From contig CAJBNH010000008.1 of NCBI GenBank assembly GCA_903955385.1, positions 1-64,000 of the forward strand: 64,000 bases of DNA, read 5' to 3'. Both the position numbers and the translations under genes were made by a program. The DNA is from an uncultured Myxococcales bacterium (GTDB lineage Bacteria > Myxococcota_A > UBA9042). This document shows positions 29,092 through 42,465 of the stretch, piece after piece; position 1 is the first letter of the stretch; the number at the start of each line of letters is the position of its first letter. Below the pieces are notes generated by a model that was not told the origin of the DNA, ran no database searches, and worked only from the letters and a program-made list of their open reading frames with translations.

Positions 29092-29127
29092 AGACTAGCG
29101 GATCTCGATCGCTTGGCAATTTTTTTT
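29092..29127 (-). promoter_or_regulatory. candidate promoter with UP-like A-tract for the mini sigma-4-like gene
   Basis: On the minus strand an A8 run (29127-29120) abuts TTGCCA (29119-29114), followed after 16 nt by TAGTCT (29097-29092). The start would be near 29085, about 68 nt before the GTG at 29017. This is the only homopolymer of such length in the vicinity. Confidence 0.4.
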
Positions 29128-29221
29128 GTAGGCCGCACGCGATCTTGCGTCAGTTGGCCGGGGATTACCGGCCCCAAGCAGCGGACCTTACGGCGTTCCC
29201 TGGCCAATGGTTGACGGAGCG

Positions 29222-30580
<1,359 letters not shown>

Positions 30581-30662
30581 GGCGGCGCACCTTACCTGCT
30601 CCGCTTCGGGCTGTGAACCCCGACTTGCGGGCGGTGGGTGCAGATCGGCGAATCCCGACACG

Positions 30663-32351
30663 TCAAGGCTGGCGGAATTCCGTGCCAAACATGAACGCCT
30701 GCAGGCTGCGCTCCGCCCCGCGCTCCAGCGCCGGGACGTCGACCTCCCGGACCTCATGGCTGGAGGGGTCCGTCACCCGCACGCGGTGAGGGACGCCCGC
30801 GCGCACCGGGATCTCGTAGCGGTTGTCGCGGCCGGGTTGGTAGCGCTCACCGTCGACCGTTACGATGCAATTGGCAGGCAGGACCCGGAACTTGATGGTC
30901 GCGTCGCCGGACTGTCGCTCGCGTCCCTTGCGCACGCCAGATCGGTCGTCGGCGCCGACAGCGGCCGCGGAGGCCTCGTCCGGCAGGCCAACCGCGACAC
31001 GCAAGTTGGCGTTGGGGCGAGCGTTTCCTGCTGACGGTGTCTGGACCGGGCCCACGCGCGTCGGGGGCACCACTGCGACACGGGAGGAAGCCGCCCCGCC
31101 GCCGACGGAGCCTGAGCGGGCGGTCTTCGCTGCGGCGGTGGTCGCGGAAAGGGAGGCTGGCTCTGGGCTTCTGCGGGCGCCGAACCACCAGCCGAGTCCG
31201 CCGGCCAGCGCGAGGGCGATCAGCGCGGCGGTGGCCAAGCGCTTGCGGCCTCGGCGGCGCATGGGGGCGGCCGCTGGCTCGTCGCGGGCGCTGGACGCGG
31301 CGATGTTGACGACCTCGAGGCCGGGCAGGCTGACCGTACCCTCCATCGGCGGCCGCATGGGCATGCCCTGAAAGCCGAGGGTTTGGGCCAGCAGCTGGTC
31401 GAAGCTCTGCGCGCGGGCCTCCAGCGTCCGGAAGGCAGGGTCGAGCTCCTGCGCCAAGGTTCGTGCCGGCGAGGCTTCGTCCAACGCGATCAGCCGTCGG
31501 TCGGCACGCTGCGCCACTTCTTCGGCGTCCGCGCAGCGAAGGTCGACCTCGACCCGCGTCATGTCGGCGATCAGCTCGACGGTCTCCGGACTTGCAAGTC
31601 CGCTCAAGCGAAGCGCTTCGACCTTGCCCGGCAGCTGCGCGTAGGCCTGCTCCAGCGAGTCGGGGTCGCCGACCTCGAGCACGCGTTCGCCCGTCAACAT
31701 CTCCCAAGCCACCAGCCCCAGCGCGAACAGGTCGGCGCGAGCATCGACGGGCAGTTGACGCGCGTGCTCGGGGCTGAGGTACGGCAGCTTGCCCCGCAGT
31801 GCCCCAGCGGAAAGGCGATTCAGCAGGGCCGACCGTGCCACCCCGAAGTCCACGAGCTTGACGTGGCCATCGCGGCGCACCATCACGTTCGAGGGCGTTA
31901 CGTCGTGGTGCACGATCGACAGCGGCTTGCCGTCAGGGCCGCGGCGACTCGCGGCGTGGTGCAGCGCCCGGCCGACACAGGCGATCAAGTACAGCGTGGC
32001 GACTTCGGACATGCGAGGGGGCAGGCCGGGTTGCAGCTCAGGCAGGGCCTTCTGCAGCGCACGCAGGTCAAAGCCCTCGACCATCTCGATGGCAAGAAAG
32101 TATGTGCCGTTGACCAGACCCAGATCCAGGATCTGCGCGATGTTGGGATGGTCCAGCGCCTCGAGCAGTCGGCCCTCAGCCACAAACTGGCGCACCAGCT
32201 CCGGGTCCGCCGAGAGCTCGGACCGCACGGTCTTGATCACGACTTTCTTGGCGAATCCGGCGGCACCCTTGGCTTCCGCCAGATAGACCTCGCCCATCCC
32301 GCCGGTGGCGAGGTGGCGGATCAGGCGGTATCTGCCAAATTCGCTTTGCAA
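30663..32351 (-). CDS. transmembrane Ser/Thr protein kinase with PEGA-like sensor tail
   Basis: The 562-residue protein begins at a TTG (32351) with GAGG eight nt upstream and 10 nt after the preceding stop; the open frame extends earlier but overlaps that gene. Kinase motifs are the Gly loop LATGGMGEVYL, the ATP Lys in VVIKTV (K40), HHDVTPSN as catalytic loop and VDFGVA. The catalytic loop has His for the usual Arg in HRD, and Thr instead of Lys, as seen in several myxobacterial kinases. A single helix near residues 390-410 (LATAALIALALAGGLGWWF) is followed by a Ser/Ala-rich stretch and a PEGA-like beta domain. It probably senses envelope conditions and phosphorylates targets read by the adjacent FHA activator. 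Confidence 0.88.
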   Translation of the reverse strand: MQSEFGRYRLIRHLATGGMGEVYLAEAKGAAGFAKKVVIKTVRSELSADPELVRQFVAEGRLLEALDHPNIAQILDLGLVNGTYFLAIEMVEGFDLRALQKALPELQPGLPPRMSEVATLYLIACVGRALHHAASRRGPDGKPLSIVHHDVTPSNVMVRRDGHVKLVDFGVARSALLNRLSAGALRGKLPYLSPEHARQLPVDARADLFALGLVAWEMLTGERVLEVGDPDSLEQAYAQLPGKVEALRLSGLASPETVELIADMTRVEVDLRCADAEEVAQRADRRLIALDEASPARTLAQELDPAFRTLEARAQSFDQLLAQTLGFQGMPMRPPMEGTVSLPGLEVVNIAASSARDEPAAAPMRRRGRKRLATAALIALALAGGLGWWFGARRSPEPASLSATTAAAKTARSGSVGGGAASSRVAVVPPTRVGPVQTPSAGNARPNANLRVAVGLPDEASAAAVGADDRSGVRKGRERQSGDATIKFRVLPANCIVTVDGERYQPGRDNRYEIPVRAGVPHRVRVTDPSSHEVREVDVPALERGAERSLQAFMFGTEFRQP

Positions 32352-32361
32352 GTCAGTAGCC

Positions 32362-33234
32362 TCAGGCAGCGTGCGAGTCGAGCCAGGCCAGCACGTCGGC
32401 AAACACCCGCTCGCGGTCGGCGAGGGGTTCATGCAACAGTTCGTGCAGGAAATCCGGATAGTTGCGAACGGTGTGGTCCACGCCGCGGACGCCGCCCAGC
32501 AGCGACCGCGTGAAGGCCGAGTCGATCACGCCGTCTCCCGTCCCCAGCACAGCGAGCATCGGCACCTTGCCCACGTCGCCCACGCGCTTCTCCAGCCGCT
32601 CCTGACACGCCAGATACTCGACGTACCAGCGGGCAGTGGCCTGCTTGATGTTCAGCGGGTCGGTATCGTAGGCCTTGGCCTCGACGGGGTCGCGACTGAC
32701 CATCGCACCGGACAGGCCGGTCGGCAGCGCGAGCGTCGGGTGCACCTTGGCGGCGACCTTGGCCGCGGCGGCCTTCCACGGCGGGATTTGCATCTTGTTG
32801 CGGGTCGCGGGGTTGGACACGATCAGGCCCCGGATGGTGTCGGGCGCGTCTCCGGCGGCGTGCAGCGCGATCAAGCCGCCCATCGAGTGGCCGAACAGGA
32901 ACGGCCGGCCGCCCAGCCGAGCTGTCGCAAACGGCATCACCGTCGCCAGATCGGCCAGATACTCGTCGAAGCGATCGACATAAGCCCGCACACCCGCGCT
33001 GCGGCCGTGCCCGCGCGCATCGTATGCGAACACCGACCAGCCCGAGCAGGCCAGGAACTCAGCAAATTCCGTATACCGCCCCAGGTGTTCGGCAAACCCG
33101 TGGACGATCAGCACGCCGCCCTTGGCGCGATCGGCGATCCACTCGGCGTGATGCAGCAACAGGCCGTCCGGGGCCTGAATCTGGCCGGTCGTCACTTGAA
33201 ACGTGTGGGGAGGGGCCTCGGGGGTCTGTGTCAC
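32362..33234 (-). CDS. alpha/beta hydrolase, monoacylglycerol lipase/lysophospholipase-like
   Basis: GTG 33234 follows GGAGGACTCC and overlaps the stop of the upstream gene by 4 nt (GTGA). The 290-residue protein has the serine hydrolase 4 pattern: VLIVHGFAEHLGRY (oxyanion hole), YDARGHGRSAG, nucleophile elbow GHSMGG, Asp in VLGTGDGVID and His in YPDFLHELLHE. Members release fatty acids from monoacylglycerols or lysophospholipids. No signal peptide is present, so it acts in the cytoplasm. The kinase gene starts 10 nt downstream, so the operon order is lipoprotein, hydrolase, kinase. A link of lipid turnover to the kinase is inference. Confidence 0.9.
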   Translation of the reverse strand: MTQTPEAPPHTFQVTTGQIQAPDGLLLHHAEWIADRAKGGVLIVHGFAEHLGRYTEFAEFLACSGWSVFAYDARGHGRSAGVRAYVDRFDEYLADLATVMPFATARLGGRPFLFGHSMGGLIALHAAGDAPDTIRGLIVSNPATRNKMQIPPWKAAAAKVAAKVHPTLALPTGLSGAMVSRDPVEAKAYDTDPLNIKQATARWYVEYLACQERLEKRVGDVGKVPMLAVLGTGDGVIDSAFTRSLLGGVRGVDHTVRNYPDFLHELLHEPLADRERVFADVLAWLDSHAA

Positions 33235-33980
33235 GGAGTCCTCCGGTTGGGCGTCGCGTTGGCAGGCGGTCGGACTTTCGGGGCGCAACGGGCGTTCTTG
33301 CGGGCGAACATCGCCTTCTGCGCGATCGGGTAGTGGGCCAGCACCAGGCCCAAGCGTGCGAACTCCGCGGCATCGAAGCCGTTTTGCGCAAAGACCCGAG
33401 CGGCGGCGTGGGCATGGGCGATGGGGTCGGTCTTGCCGTCGGGCCCCAGAATCTCGCGCTGCAGGCAGGCGACCTCGGCAAACGTGAAAGCGTAGCGGTC
33501 GACGAGCTCGCGTGGCACCAGACCAGCTTGGGCGTCGTACACGCAGCCCTCGACTTCGGCGGCCAGCCAGCGGGCCGTCGATGGGTGGGCGTCGGCCAGC
33601 GGATGCGCCTTGCGATAGCGGTCCAGCAACGCGGGGTCGGCCGCGGTAACGGTCGCGGTCGGATCGAGCGGCACCTCCGTCGCTGTGGGGTCTCGCGCCA
33701 GCAACGCGATGGCCATGGCCTCGGCACGCGCATCGGCCACCTGAAATTTCCGCGCGCACAGTTGAAGGCGACGCGCATCCAGATAGCCTTCACGGGGTAG
33801 CCCCAGATCCGGCAGCGGGTCCTTGACCGGGGTCGCCTCGGCTGCAACAGGGGCTGTCGTGACTTCGCGAGGTGGGGCGGGCGACCTGCCGCACGACGCC
33901 AGCAAGAAGGCGAACGTCGGCAGCACGACGAGCGCGAGCGACAGAACGGCACTTGGCGATGGCATTCGGGGTAGACGCAT
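33231..33980 (-). CDS. putative lipoprotein, first gene of the hydrolase/kinase operon
   Basis: ATG 33980 gives a signal peptide MRLPRMPSPSAVLSLALVV with lipobox LASC. A second in-frame ATG at 33965 is also possible; ribosome sites are weak for both. The mature protein (about 220 residues) is helical, rich in Ala, and includes one central Cys pair region (EGCVYDAQAG, EVACLQREIL). No domain is recognised. It overlaps the downstream hydrolase by 4 nt. The start lies in a CATG shared with a possible start on the opposite strand, which supports a later start for the divergent gene. Confidence 0.7.
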   Translation of the reverse strand: MRLPRMPSPSAVLSLALVVLPTFAFLLASCGRSPAPPREVTTAPVAAEATPVKDPLPDLGLPREGYLDARRLQLCARKFQVADARAEAMAIALLARDPTATEVPLDPTATVTAADPALLDRYRKAHPLADAHPSTARWLAAEVEGCVYDAQAGLVPRELVDRYAFTFAEVACLQREILGPDGKTDPIAHAHAAARVFAQNGFDAAEFARLGLVLAHYPIAQKAMFARKNARCAPKVRPPANATPNRRTP

Positions 33981-36576
33981 GGCTCGGCTGACGAAAGGGG
34001 GCGGACGACTCGCCCGTGACGCAACGAGCGCAACAGTCTGCCACCACTGTGGGGATTCCTCTACCGTCTCGCGGGCCACCCGAAAGGAACGGCATGTCTT
34101 TGCGGCCGGGGCGCTCCTCTCGCTGTTGTGGCTCGGTGGGCTGGCGGTCGCGTGCGGCGGGACTCCAAGCGATTTTCGCCTGGCGCCGGTGGGACATCAC
34201 GCGGTGCATGTCGGCGAGACATGGACACATTCCCTGACGGTGCTGGGCGAGCCGTCTGCACCACTGACGTGGACACTGGTCACCGGGCCTGCGGGGCTTG
34301 CACTGCTGGAGACCTCTGCCGGACCGCAGCTGGTGTGGGTGCCGGACGCGCTGCGCTTGGGGCCCAGTCCTGCGGGGAAGCCACGGATCCCGGGGCCGGT
34401 GCTGCAGGTGCGGGTGCAGGCGACGGACGCGGACGGCATCTCGCGGACGGCGGACGGGACGTTGCAGGTTGTGCCCACACCGTTGCCGCACGGGATCGAC
34501 GCACCGAAATGGGCGCACTTGGCGCTGGCCAACGGGCGCACGTTGCGCGTAGAAGTCCGCACGGACACAACGGATCTTGCCGGGATGCCGGTCGTGCTGG
34601 ACCCCGCTTTCGTCGGGCTGGCTGAGCTGATGCCGGTGGCTGTGGGGCGGTATGTCCTGCGGTTCCGCCCCGATGATACCGTGATTCGCGATTCTACTCG
34701 GGTAGTTGTGCGGCTGGCGTCGCCCGATTGGCAGGCGCCGGTCGCGGTGCACGAGCTCGAGGTCGAGTGGACGGGGGCTCGAGAGGCCGCGCCATGCCTG
34801 TTGGACTCACCGGTGCTTCGGGTCGACCTGCCTGCGCAAGTGACCTCCGTCACAGCGCTTTCCGCGTCGGTGATGGTCCTGGACGGCAACGGTCCGCCAG
34901 CTTTCGTGCAGGTGCGCACTGCGGTGCCTGAGAGCGGGGCCGAACACATGGAAACCCTTGTGCCGACGCTGGATCCTCAGAACGGCAGTCGCGGCGCGGT
35001 CGTCCGCACACTGTCCGTGCCCGGGGTGTCTGAAGGGTTCGGGCCGGGTCTGGTCTCGGTCGGGTGGCTGGCCCGTGACTTGGACGACCCGCTGCTTGGC
35101 GTGTGCGGGGGATCGGCACTTTGGCCAGTGCAGGGCGACGCGCTGGTTGGCGTCGGGCCCGGCTGCACCGATGACGCGATCCCGGCGACGAAGGCGTCGC
35201 CCTTGGAATTGTTGCCGAACCTGCGAATCGTGCGTCGCGAGTGTCCGCAACAGGCCGATGTGGCCCGGCTGCAGGTGCCAGCGGGTCGGGCGGTGTGGGT
35301 ACGCTCGGAGTCGCCGGAGGGTTGGCCGCGGGTCGAGTTCGAGGTGCGCGATGACCATGGCACCCTGTGCCAAGGACACAGCCAAGGGCGCCCGTGTGGC
35401 GTTTCTCCTTCCCCAGTCGACCGCGCGCTGGACGTCGTCTCCACCGCGACCGCCCCTACCTCTGCCTCGCTGTTGGCAGTTCTTGGCGACGACGGCTGTG
35501 ACCCGGCCGCTGAGGCCAGCGCCGTGACCTTGACGGAATCCTGGACGGAGGGGCGGCTGTGCGCCGGGGAGTCGCGGCGGTTGCTGTTGCCGACGTCGTC
35601 TGGCGGCGATGCCACGGTCGAGGTGACGGCTGACGCGGGGCCGCTCGAACTGCTGGCCGTAGGGGGCGACGGCAGGCCGACGCAAGTCTGGTCTGACCGT
35701 GGCGGCGGGCTGATCGCCGATGTCGGCAAGGGCTCGTGGAACCTATCGGAGCTGCGGTTGGTGCAAACGGGCGACCGGCCGGCATCGTTCCTGATTCGCG
35801 TCGCAAGCGAGGAACCCACCGTGCTGCAAGGGGATCCCTTTGCACGCTCGACCGACGCCTGGCTGTGGCTGCCGGGCGCCTTGGACGTGATCGCGGACCT
35901 GTCTCACGCCCGTCGAATCGTCTGGAGTGCCGAGCGCGAGGCCGCCGTCGCTTGGACGCTGGTGGTCGGGGCGGTGCAGGGGATGCTCACGACTTGGAAC
36001 GGGAATCTGCCTGAGGACGTGGTGCCCGCCACCGCAATGCCTGCGCTCGCTGCCGAGGTGACGCTGTCGACCGCAGAGGTCTGGCAGGTGATCGCAGCGT
36101 CCGGTCCCGGCCTGCTGATCGCCCAGTGGACGCCGAAGCAGGACTCGCACGGATTCGGTCGGTTCGGCGTGTCCCTGCCGGACGCTGACGTCGCGTGTGA
36201 GCCCGACCGGCTGGACCGCGTCGGAGATTCCGCGACGGCCCCCGTGCTCTTGTCTGCGCCCGGTCCGCGCCCGCTGGTGGTGGCCGAACTGACCCTATGC
36301 GGCGTCGATCAGGACTGGATCGCGTTCCCTGTCGCTGCGGATGCGCTGGTGGAGGTTGCGACGCTGTCCCGAGCCGAGGCGGCACCGCCGATCGAGGTCA
36401 CCCCTCCGGACGGGACCTTGTGCGTTTCGACGGAAGAGAACACGCCAGCCTCGCCGCCCGGGCTGCGACCGGCGAGTCGCCAGCTGGCGACGTGTTGGGT
36501 GCGACAGGCAGGGCTCGTCCACGTGCGCATCGGCCCGGGCGCGTGGCGTTACGATCTGGTGGTGAGGGCGCGCTGA
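33979..36576 (+). CDS. large beta-rich lipoprotein with apparent frameshift at its start
   Basis: The reading frame from about 34100 to 36576 is clearly coding. The nearest in-frame ATG (33979) gives 48 residues before a lipoprotein signal FAAGALLSLLWLGGLAVAC, an unlikely n-region. A far better start, ATG 34094 with AAGGAACGGC upstream, is in the wrong frame. Adding one G to the run G4 at 34108-34111 would yield MSLRPGALLSLLWLGGLAVAC, a textbook lipoprotein signal. So a one-base error or a real slippage mutation is likely. The mature protein (about 820 residues) is beta-rich with an early cadherin/Ig-like section (LTVLGEPSAPLTWTLVTGPAG) and several Cys pairs. Similar all-beta repeats lie further along. 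No enzyme motif is seen. Confidence 0.75.
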   Translation: MARLTKGGGRLARDATSATVCHHCGDSSTVSRATRKERHVFAAGALLSLLWLGGLAVACGGTPSDFRLAPVGHHAVHVGETWTHSLTVLGEPSAPLTWTLVTGPAGLALLETSAGPQLVWVPDALRLGPSPAGKPRIPGPVLQVRVQATDADGISRTADGTLQVVPTPLPHGIDAPKWAHLALANGRTLRVEVRTDTTDLAGMPVVLDPAFVGLAELMPVAVGRYVLRFRPDDTVIRDSTRVVVRLASPDWQAPVAVHELEVEWTGAREAAPCLLDSPVLRVDLPAQVTSVTALSASVMVLDGNGPPAFVQVRTAVPESGAEHMETLVPTLDPQNGSRGAVVRTLSVPGVSEGFGPGLVSVGWLARDLDDPLLGVCGGSALWPVQGDALVGVGPGCTDDAIPATKASPLELLPNLRIVRRECPQQADVARLQVPAGRAVWVRSESPEGWPRVEFEVRDDHGTLCQGHSQGRPCGVSPSPVDRALDVVSTATAPTSASLLAVLGDDGCDPAAEASAVTLTESWTEGRLCAGESRRLLLPTSSGGDATVEVTADAGPLELLAVGGDGRPTQVWSDRGGGLIADVGKGSWNLSELRLVQTGDRPASFLIRVASEEPTVLQGDPFARSTDAWLWLPGALDVIADLSHARRIVWSAEREAAVAWTLVVGAVQGMLTTWNGNLPEDVVPATAMPALAAEVTLSTAEVWQVIAASGPGLLIAQWTPKQDSHGFGRFGVSLPDADVACEPDRLDRVGDSATAPVLLSAPGPRPLVVAELTLCGVDQDWIAFPVAADALVEVATLSRAEAAPPIEVTPPDGTLCVSTEENTPASPPGLRPASRQLATCWVRQAGLVHVRIGPGAWRYDLVVRAR

Positions 36577-36702
36577 ACGCGACCGAGGCCGTTGCGTCTG
36601 CGGATCCGGTGCGACCTCACACGGGGTGAAACTCCCCAACTTGTTGCGATGCTGTTATCGTGCGCGCCGCTCGTTCCCGTGCCTCGCCTTGCAGGATCCC
36701 GG

Positions 36703-37503
36703 ATGCCGCTTGCTCGCCCTTTCATGCTCAGGCGTCTGTTGTTCGCCACCACGGCGCTGGGGCTGCTGTTTGCTGCGCCGACGGTGCACGCGCAGGCCAT
36801 CGCGTTGAAGATCGCGTGGTTGAAGGTCGGCGGCGCGGACCAAGGTTCGGAACTGACGGCGTGGGCGCAAGAGATTCGCTTGCGCACCAGCATCGACATC
36901 GCCCCGAACCCGGTCGGTGTGCGGCCGGAAGACCCGACGATCTTTCAGTATCCGCTGTTGTACTGGGGCGGCGACCGCAATCCCGGCAAGCTGACTCCCG
37001 AAGCCGTCGTGCACCTGCGCCAACATCTGTCGACGGGCGGCACACTCATCATCGACAACACCGGCAAGGCGGAAGCGTCACAGGTGTTCGATGCGGGCGT
37101 GCGTCGCGAGCTGCAGCGGATCTTTCCTCAGCCCTTGCAACGGGTTCCGCCCAGCCATGTCGTCTTTCGCAGCTTCTATCGTCTGGACCGCCCGGTTGGC
37201 CGTCGGGCAGACTCCCACGATCTCGAAGGCTTGCGCGTCGGGGCTCACTTTGCCGTGCTGTACACCCGCAACGATCTGGCTGGCGCGTTTGCCCGGCTGC
37301 CGTTCGGCGGATTTGCGTTGACCGTGGTGCCCGGGGGGGAGAACCAGCGGGAACAGGCGTTTCGGCTCGGCGTGAATCTGGTGATGTACGCGCTCTGTCT
37401 GGACTACAAGGATGACCACACGCACGTGATGCAGCTGTTGCGCTATCGTCGGGGAACTCAGGTACCGTCCGCCCACACCGCCCCCGAGGAAGAGGAGCCC
37501 TGA
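36703..37503 (+). CDS. DUF4159-family exported protein
   Basis: ATG 36703 follows GCAGGATCCCGG, a good site. A Sec signal (MLRRLLFATTALGLLFA ... VHAQA) is followed by a 235-residue domain matching DUF4159: WLKVGG, FQYPLLYWGGDR, LRQHLSTGGTLIIDNTG, RIFPQPLQRVPPSHVVFRSFY and NLVMYALCLDYKDDHTH. DUF4159 has a glutamine-amidotransferase-like fold without known activity. It is regularly found in MoxR-DUF58-DUF4159-VWA operons. Here it lies 12 kb from the MoxR operon on the opposite strand and 4 nt upstream of a VWA/amidotransferase-like membrane protein. It likely works in the same periplasmic system. Confidence 0.88.
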   Translation: MPLARPFMLRRLLFATTALGLLFAAPTVHAQAIALKIAWLKVGGADQGSELTAWAQEIRLRTSIDIAPNPVGVRPEDPTIFQYPLLYWGGDRNPGKLTPEAVVHLRQHLSTGGTLIIDNTGKAEASQVFDAGVRRELQRIFPQPLQRVPPSHVVFRSFYRLDRPVGRRADSHDLEGLRVGAHFAVLYTRNDLAGAFARLPFGGFALTVVPGGENQREQAFRLGVNLVMYALCLDYKDDHTHVMQLLRYRRGTQVPSAHTAPEEEEP

Positions 37504-37507
37504 CGCC

Positions 37508-39814
37508 ATGATCGCCTGGGCCGGCCTCTTTGCCGTTGCAGACCCGACGGGACGCCTGGAGTGGGCGCTGCGGTGGTCGTGGGCGCCTCGTCTCGCCGTG
37601 ATCGTGCTGGCGCTGGGCATCTTGGGACTTGCGTGGCTGAACTTGCGCCAGCTGTCCGTGCCGCGTCGGCGTTACACACTGCTGGGACTGCGGGCGTTGC
37701 TGCTGGTCAGCTTGCTGCTTGTGCTCTTGCAGCCGACGTGGGTGAGCCAGAGTCCGCGCACAGTCGCGCGGCGCGTGGCCGTGGTCGTGGACCGGTCGCT
37801 GTCGATGGCACGCGGTGCGAACGGTGAGCGCCGATGGGAGCGGGCGCGTGTGGCTGCCAAGCAACTGACGACGGGGCACTCGGTGTCGTTGTTCACCCTG
37901 GCCGATGACCTGCAGCCGGTCACGGGCATGGAGGCGTTGGCGAGAACCAACCCCGACGGCGCGGCAACCGATTTTCTGGCAGCTTTGGCGGAGTTGGGCG
38001 AACGGCGGCGGCTGACCGACTTGGCAGCCGTGGTGCTGATCAGCGACGGTCTGGACACGGGACGGTTGCGGGCGCGCAACCCCGCGGTCGAGAGCCCGCT
38101 GGACGAGGAGTCGAACGCGCTGGTCGAGCATCTGGGCGTGCCGATCCACAGCGTCTTTGTCGGCGACCCCAAGCCCGCACGCGACCTCGCAGTTTCCGCA
38201 ATTCGAGCCAGCTCGTTCGCCTTCACGCGCACCTTCATGCCCGTCGCCGTCGATGTCGAGATCAGTGGCTATGCCGAGCGGTCGGACAGTCTGGCGCTCG
38301 TGCTGTCCGACAACGGCAAGCCGGTCGTCACACGTCAGGTGCCGCTCGCAGGACCTGGCCGGCGCACGATCGACTTGGAATTCCAGCCGTTGCACGTGGG
38401 GCCCCACGTCCTCGAGGCCTCGATCGTCCCGCTGCCTGACGAGCTGACCGAGACCAACAACCGCACGTGGGCTGGCCTGCGGGTCGTGCGCGACCGGGTC
38501 CGCGTCTTGCATCTGGCCGGTCACCCCTCGTGGGACAGCCGCTTCCTGCGCACCCATCTGCGCGGCAACCCTGCGGTCGACTTGGTGTCCTTCTACGTCA
38601 TGGTGGGCCAAGGTTCGGGCGCCTACGTCTCGGCCGACGACACCACCCTGATTCCATTTCCGACGCGCGAGATCTTCGAGGAGTCGCTGAGCAGCTTCGA
38701 CCTGCTGATCTTCCAGGATTTTCCGTTCGGGCCGTTCCAGATCGATCAGTACCTGCCGCAGCTGCGGAATTACGTGACCGGCGGCGGCGCCTTCCTGGTC
38801 CTTGGCGGGCGGCAGGCACTCAGCGGTGGCGGTTACTACGGGACGGGGTTGGCGGACTGGCTGCCCCTGCGTTTGCAGCCGCTGACGGGAGACGATGTCG
38901 GCTATCTGGACGGTCCGCTGCCGCTGCGACTGACGCCGGCGGGAGAGACGCATCCGGTGGCCCGACTGGCAGGAGATCCCGAGGCGAATCGAGAGGCTTG
39001 GGGGCGCAACGCCTTCCAAGGCCGCAACACCGCGCTGCTGCCGGGCGAGACGGGTCTGGTGCTGGTCACCGACGCAGCCGGGCACCCGCTTGTGGCCGTG
39101 GGCGAGGCGGGTTCGGGACGCAGTGCCGTGGTCGCAACGGACTCGCTGTGGACTTGGGCATTTCCCGCCACCGCCGCAGAGACGACCCGCGACCGCAGCC
39201 GCACCGAGTACCATCGTCTGCTGGATCAGTTGATGGCGTGGCTGTTGCGAGACCCGGAAGTCGATGCGCTGCGGGTGGATGCGCCCGGTGACCCGGTCCC
39301 CTTTGGTACACCGGTGCGCTTGCAGGTGACGGCGGTCGGTGCAGCGGGCGAACCCCTTGCCGGTGTGACGGTGCAGGTGGCGGTCGAGCCCATGGCGCAG
39401 GTGCCGGGCCCAGCCGTTCCGAGGCAGCCGTGGCCCGAACCTACCGACGTGCGCGGCGCGGTGACGCTGCAAATCTCCGACCTGACCCCGGGGCCGCATC
39501 GTCTGGTCGTCGAGGCGCTGATCGGTGGCCGCGTCGAACAGGCGACGGCGCCGCTTGTGGTCCTGCCGCCCAGCGGTGAGGCGTCGCTGATCCAGCCTTC
39601 CGACGCGCTGTTGCGCAGTCTGGCCAAGGCGTCGGGCGGGCAGGTCTGGCAGGCCCGAGCGCCTGCTGAGGGTGTGCCGATGGGCCTGCGCGATGGCCTG
39701 GATTTCGCCGACGGCGTGTACACGGACTTGTGGAGTCGGCCAGAGGTGTTGCTGTGGCTGGTCGCGTTGATGGGCCTCGAGTGGGCCCTGAGACGTCGCT
39801 GGGGCCTTGCCTGA
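37508..39814 (+). CDS. membrane protein with VWA and amidotransferase-like domains
   Basis: The 768-residue protein starts 4 nt after DUF4159. Two helices (about 28-46 and 60-76) precede a VWA domain with MIDAS VVDRSLSM (D95, S97, S99) and VLISDGLDTG. A CARDB-like region follows, then a glutamine-amidotransferase-like domain (RVLHLAGHPSWDSRFLRTHL ... GGGAFLVLGGRQALSGGGYYG). A beta sandwich and a C-terminal helix (LLWLVALMGLEWAL) close it. It parallels the 935-residue protein of the MoxR operon in layout, indicating an old duplication. With DUF4159 it completes the canonical MoxR system set. Ribosome site GAGGAG lies about 10 nt upstream of ATG. Confidence 0.88.
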   Translation: MIAWAGLFAVADPTGRLEWALRWSWAPRLAVIVLALGILGLAWLNLRQLSVPRRRYTLLGLRALLLVSLLLVLLQPTWVSQSPRTVARRVAVVVDRSLSMARGANGERRWERARVAAKQLTTGHSVSLFTLADDLQPVTGMEALARTNPDGAATDFLAALAELGERRRLTDLAAVVLISDGLDTGRLRARNPAVESPLDEESNALVEHLGVPIHSVFVGDPKPARDLAVSAIRASSFAFTRTFMPVAVDVEISGYAERSDSLALVLSDNGKPVVTRQVPLAGPGRRTIDLEFQPLHVGPHVLEASIVPLPDELTETNNRTWAGLRVVRDRVRVLHLAGHPSWDSRFLRTHLRGNPAVDLVSFYVMVGQGSGAYVSADDTTLIPFPTREIFEESLSSFDLLIFQDFPFGPFQIDQYLPQLRNYVTGGGAFLVLGGRQALSGGGYYGTGLADWLPLRLQPLTGDDVGYLDGPLPLRLTPAGETHPVARLAGDPEANREAWGRNAFQGRNTALLPGETGLVLVTDAAGHPLVAVGEAGSGRSAVVATDSLWTWAFPATAAETTRDRSRTEYHRLLDQLMAWLLRDPEVDALRVDAPGDPVPFGTPVRLQVTAVGAAGEPLAGVTVQVAVEPMAQVPGPAVPRQPWPEPTDVRGAVTLQISDLTPGPHRLVVEALIGGRVEQATAPLVVLPPSGEASLIQPSDALLRSLAKASGGQVWQARAPAEGVPMGLRDGLDFADGVYTDLWSRPEVLLWLVALMGLEWALRRRWGLA

Positions 39815-39897
39815 TCCCGGACCTTTGCCTACCGTGAACTGCATCGACTGTCCCGCGTTGCCCTGCCGCCGGCGTTTGTCCGCCACTTGAGGTATCC

Positions 39898-42461
<2,564 letters not shown>

Positions 42462-42465
<4 letters not shown>

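Noticed and set aside
31863-31900. Kinase taken as inactive because of HHD in place of HRD
   Set aside because: Catalytic Asp, ATP Lys and DFG are present, and several myxobacterial kinases vary in this loop, so inactivity is not justified.
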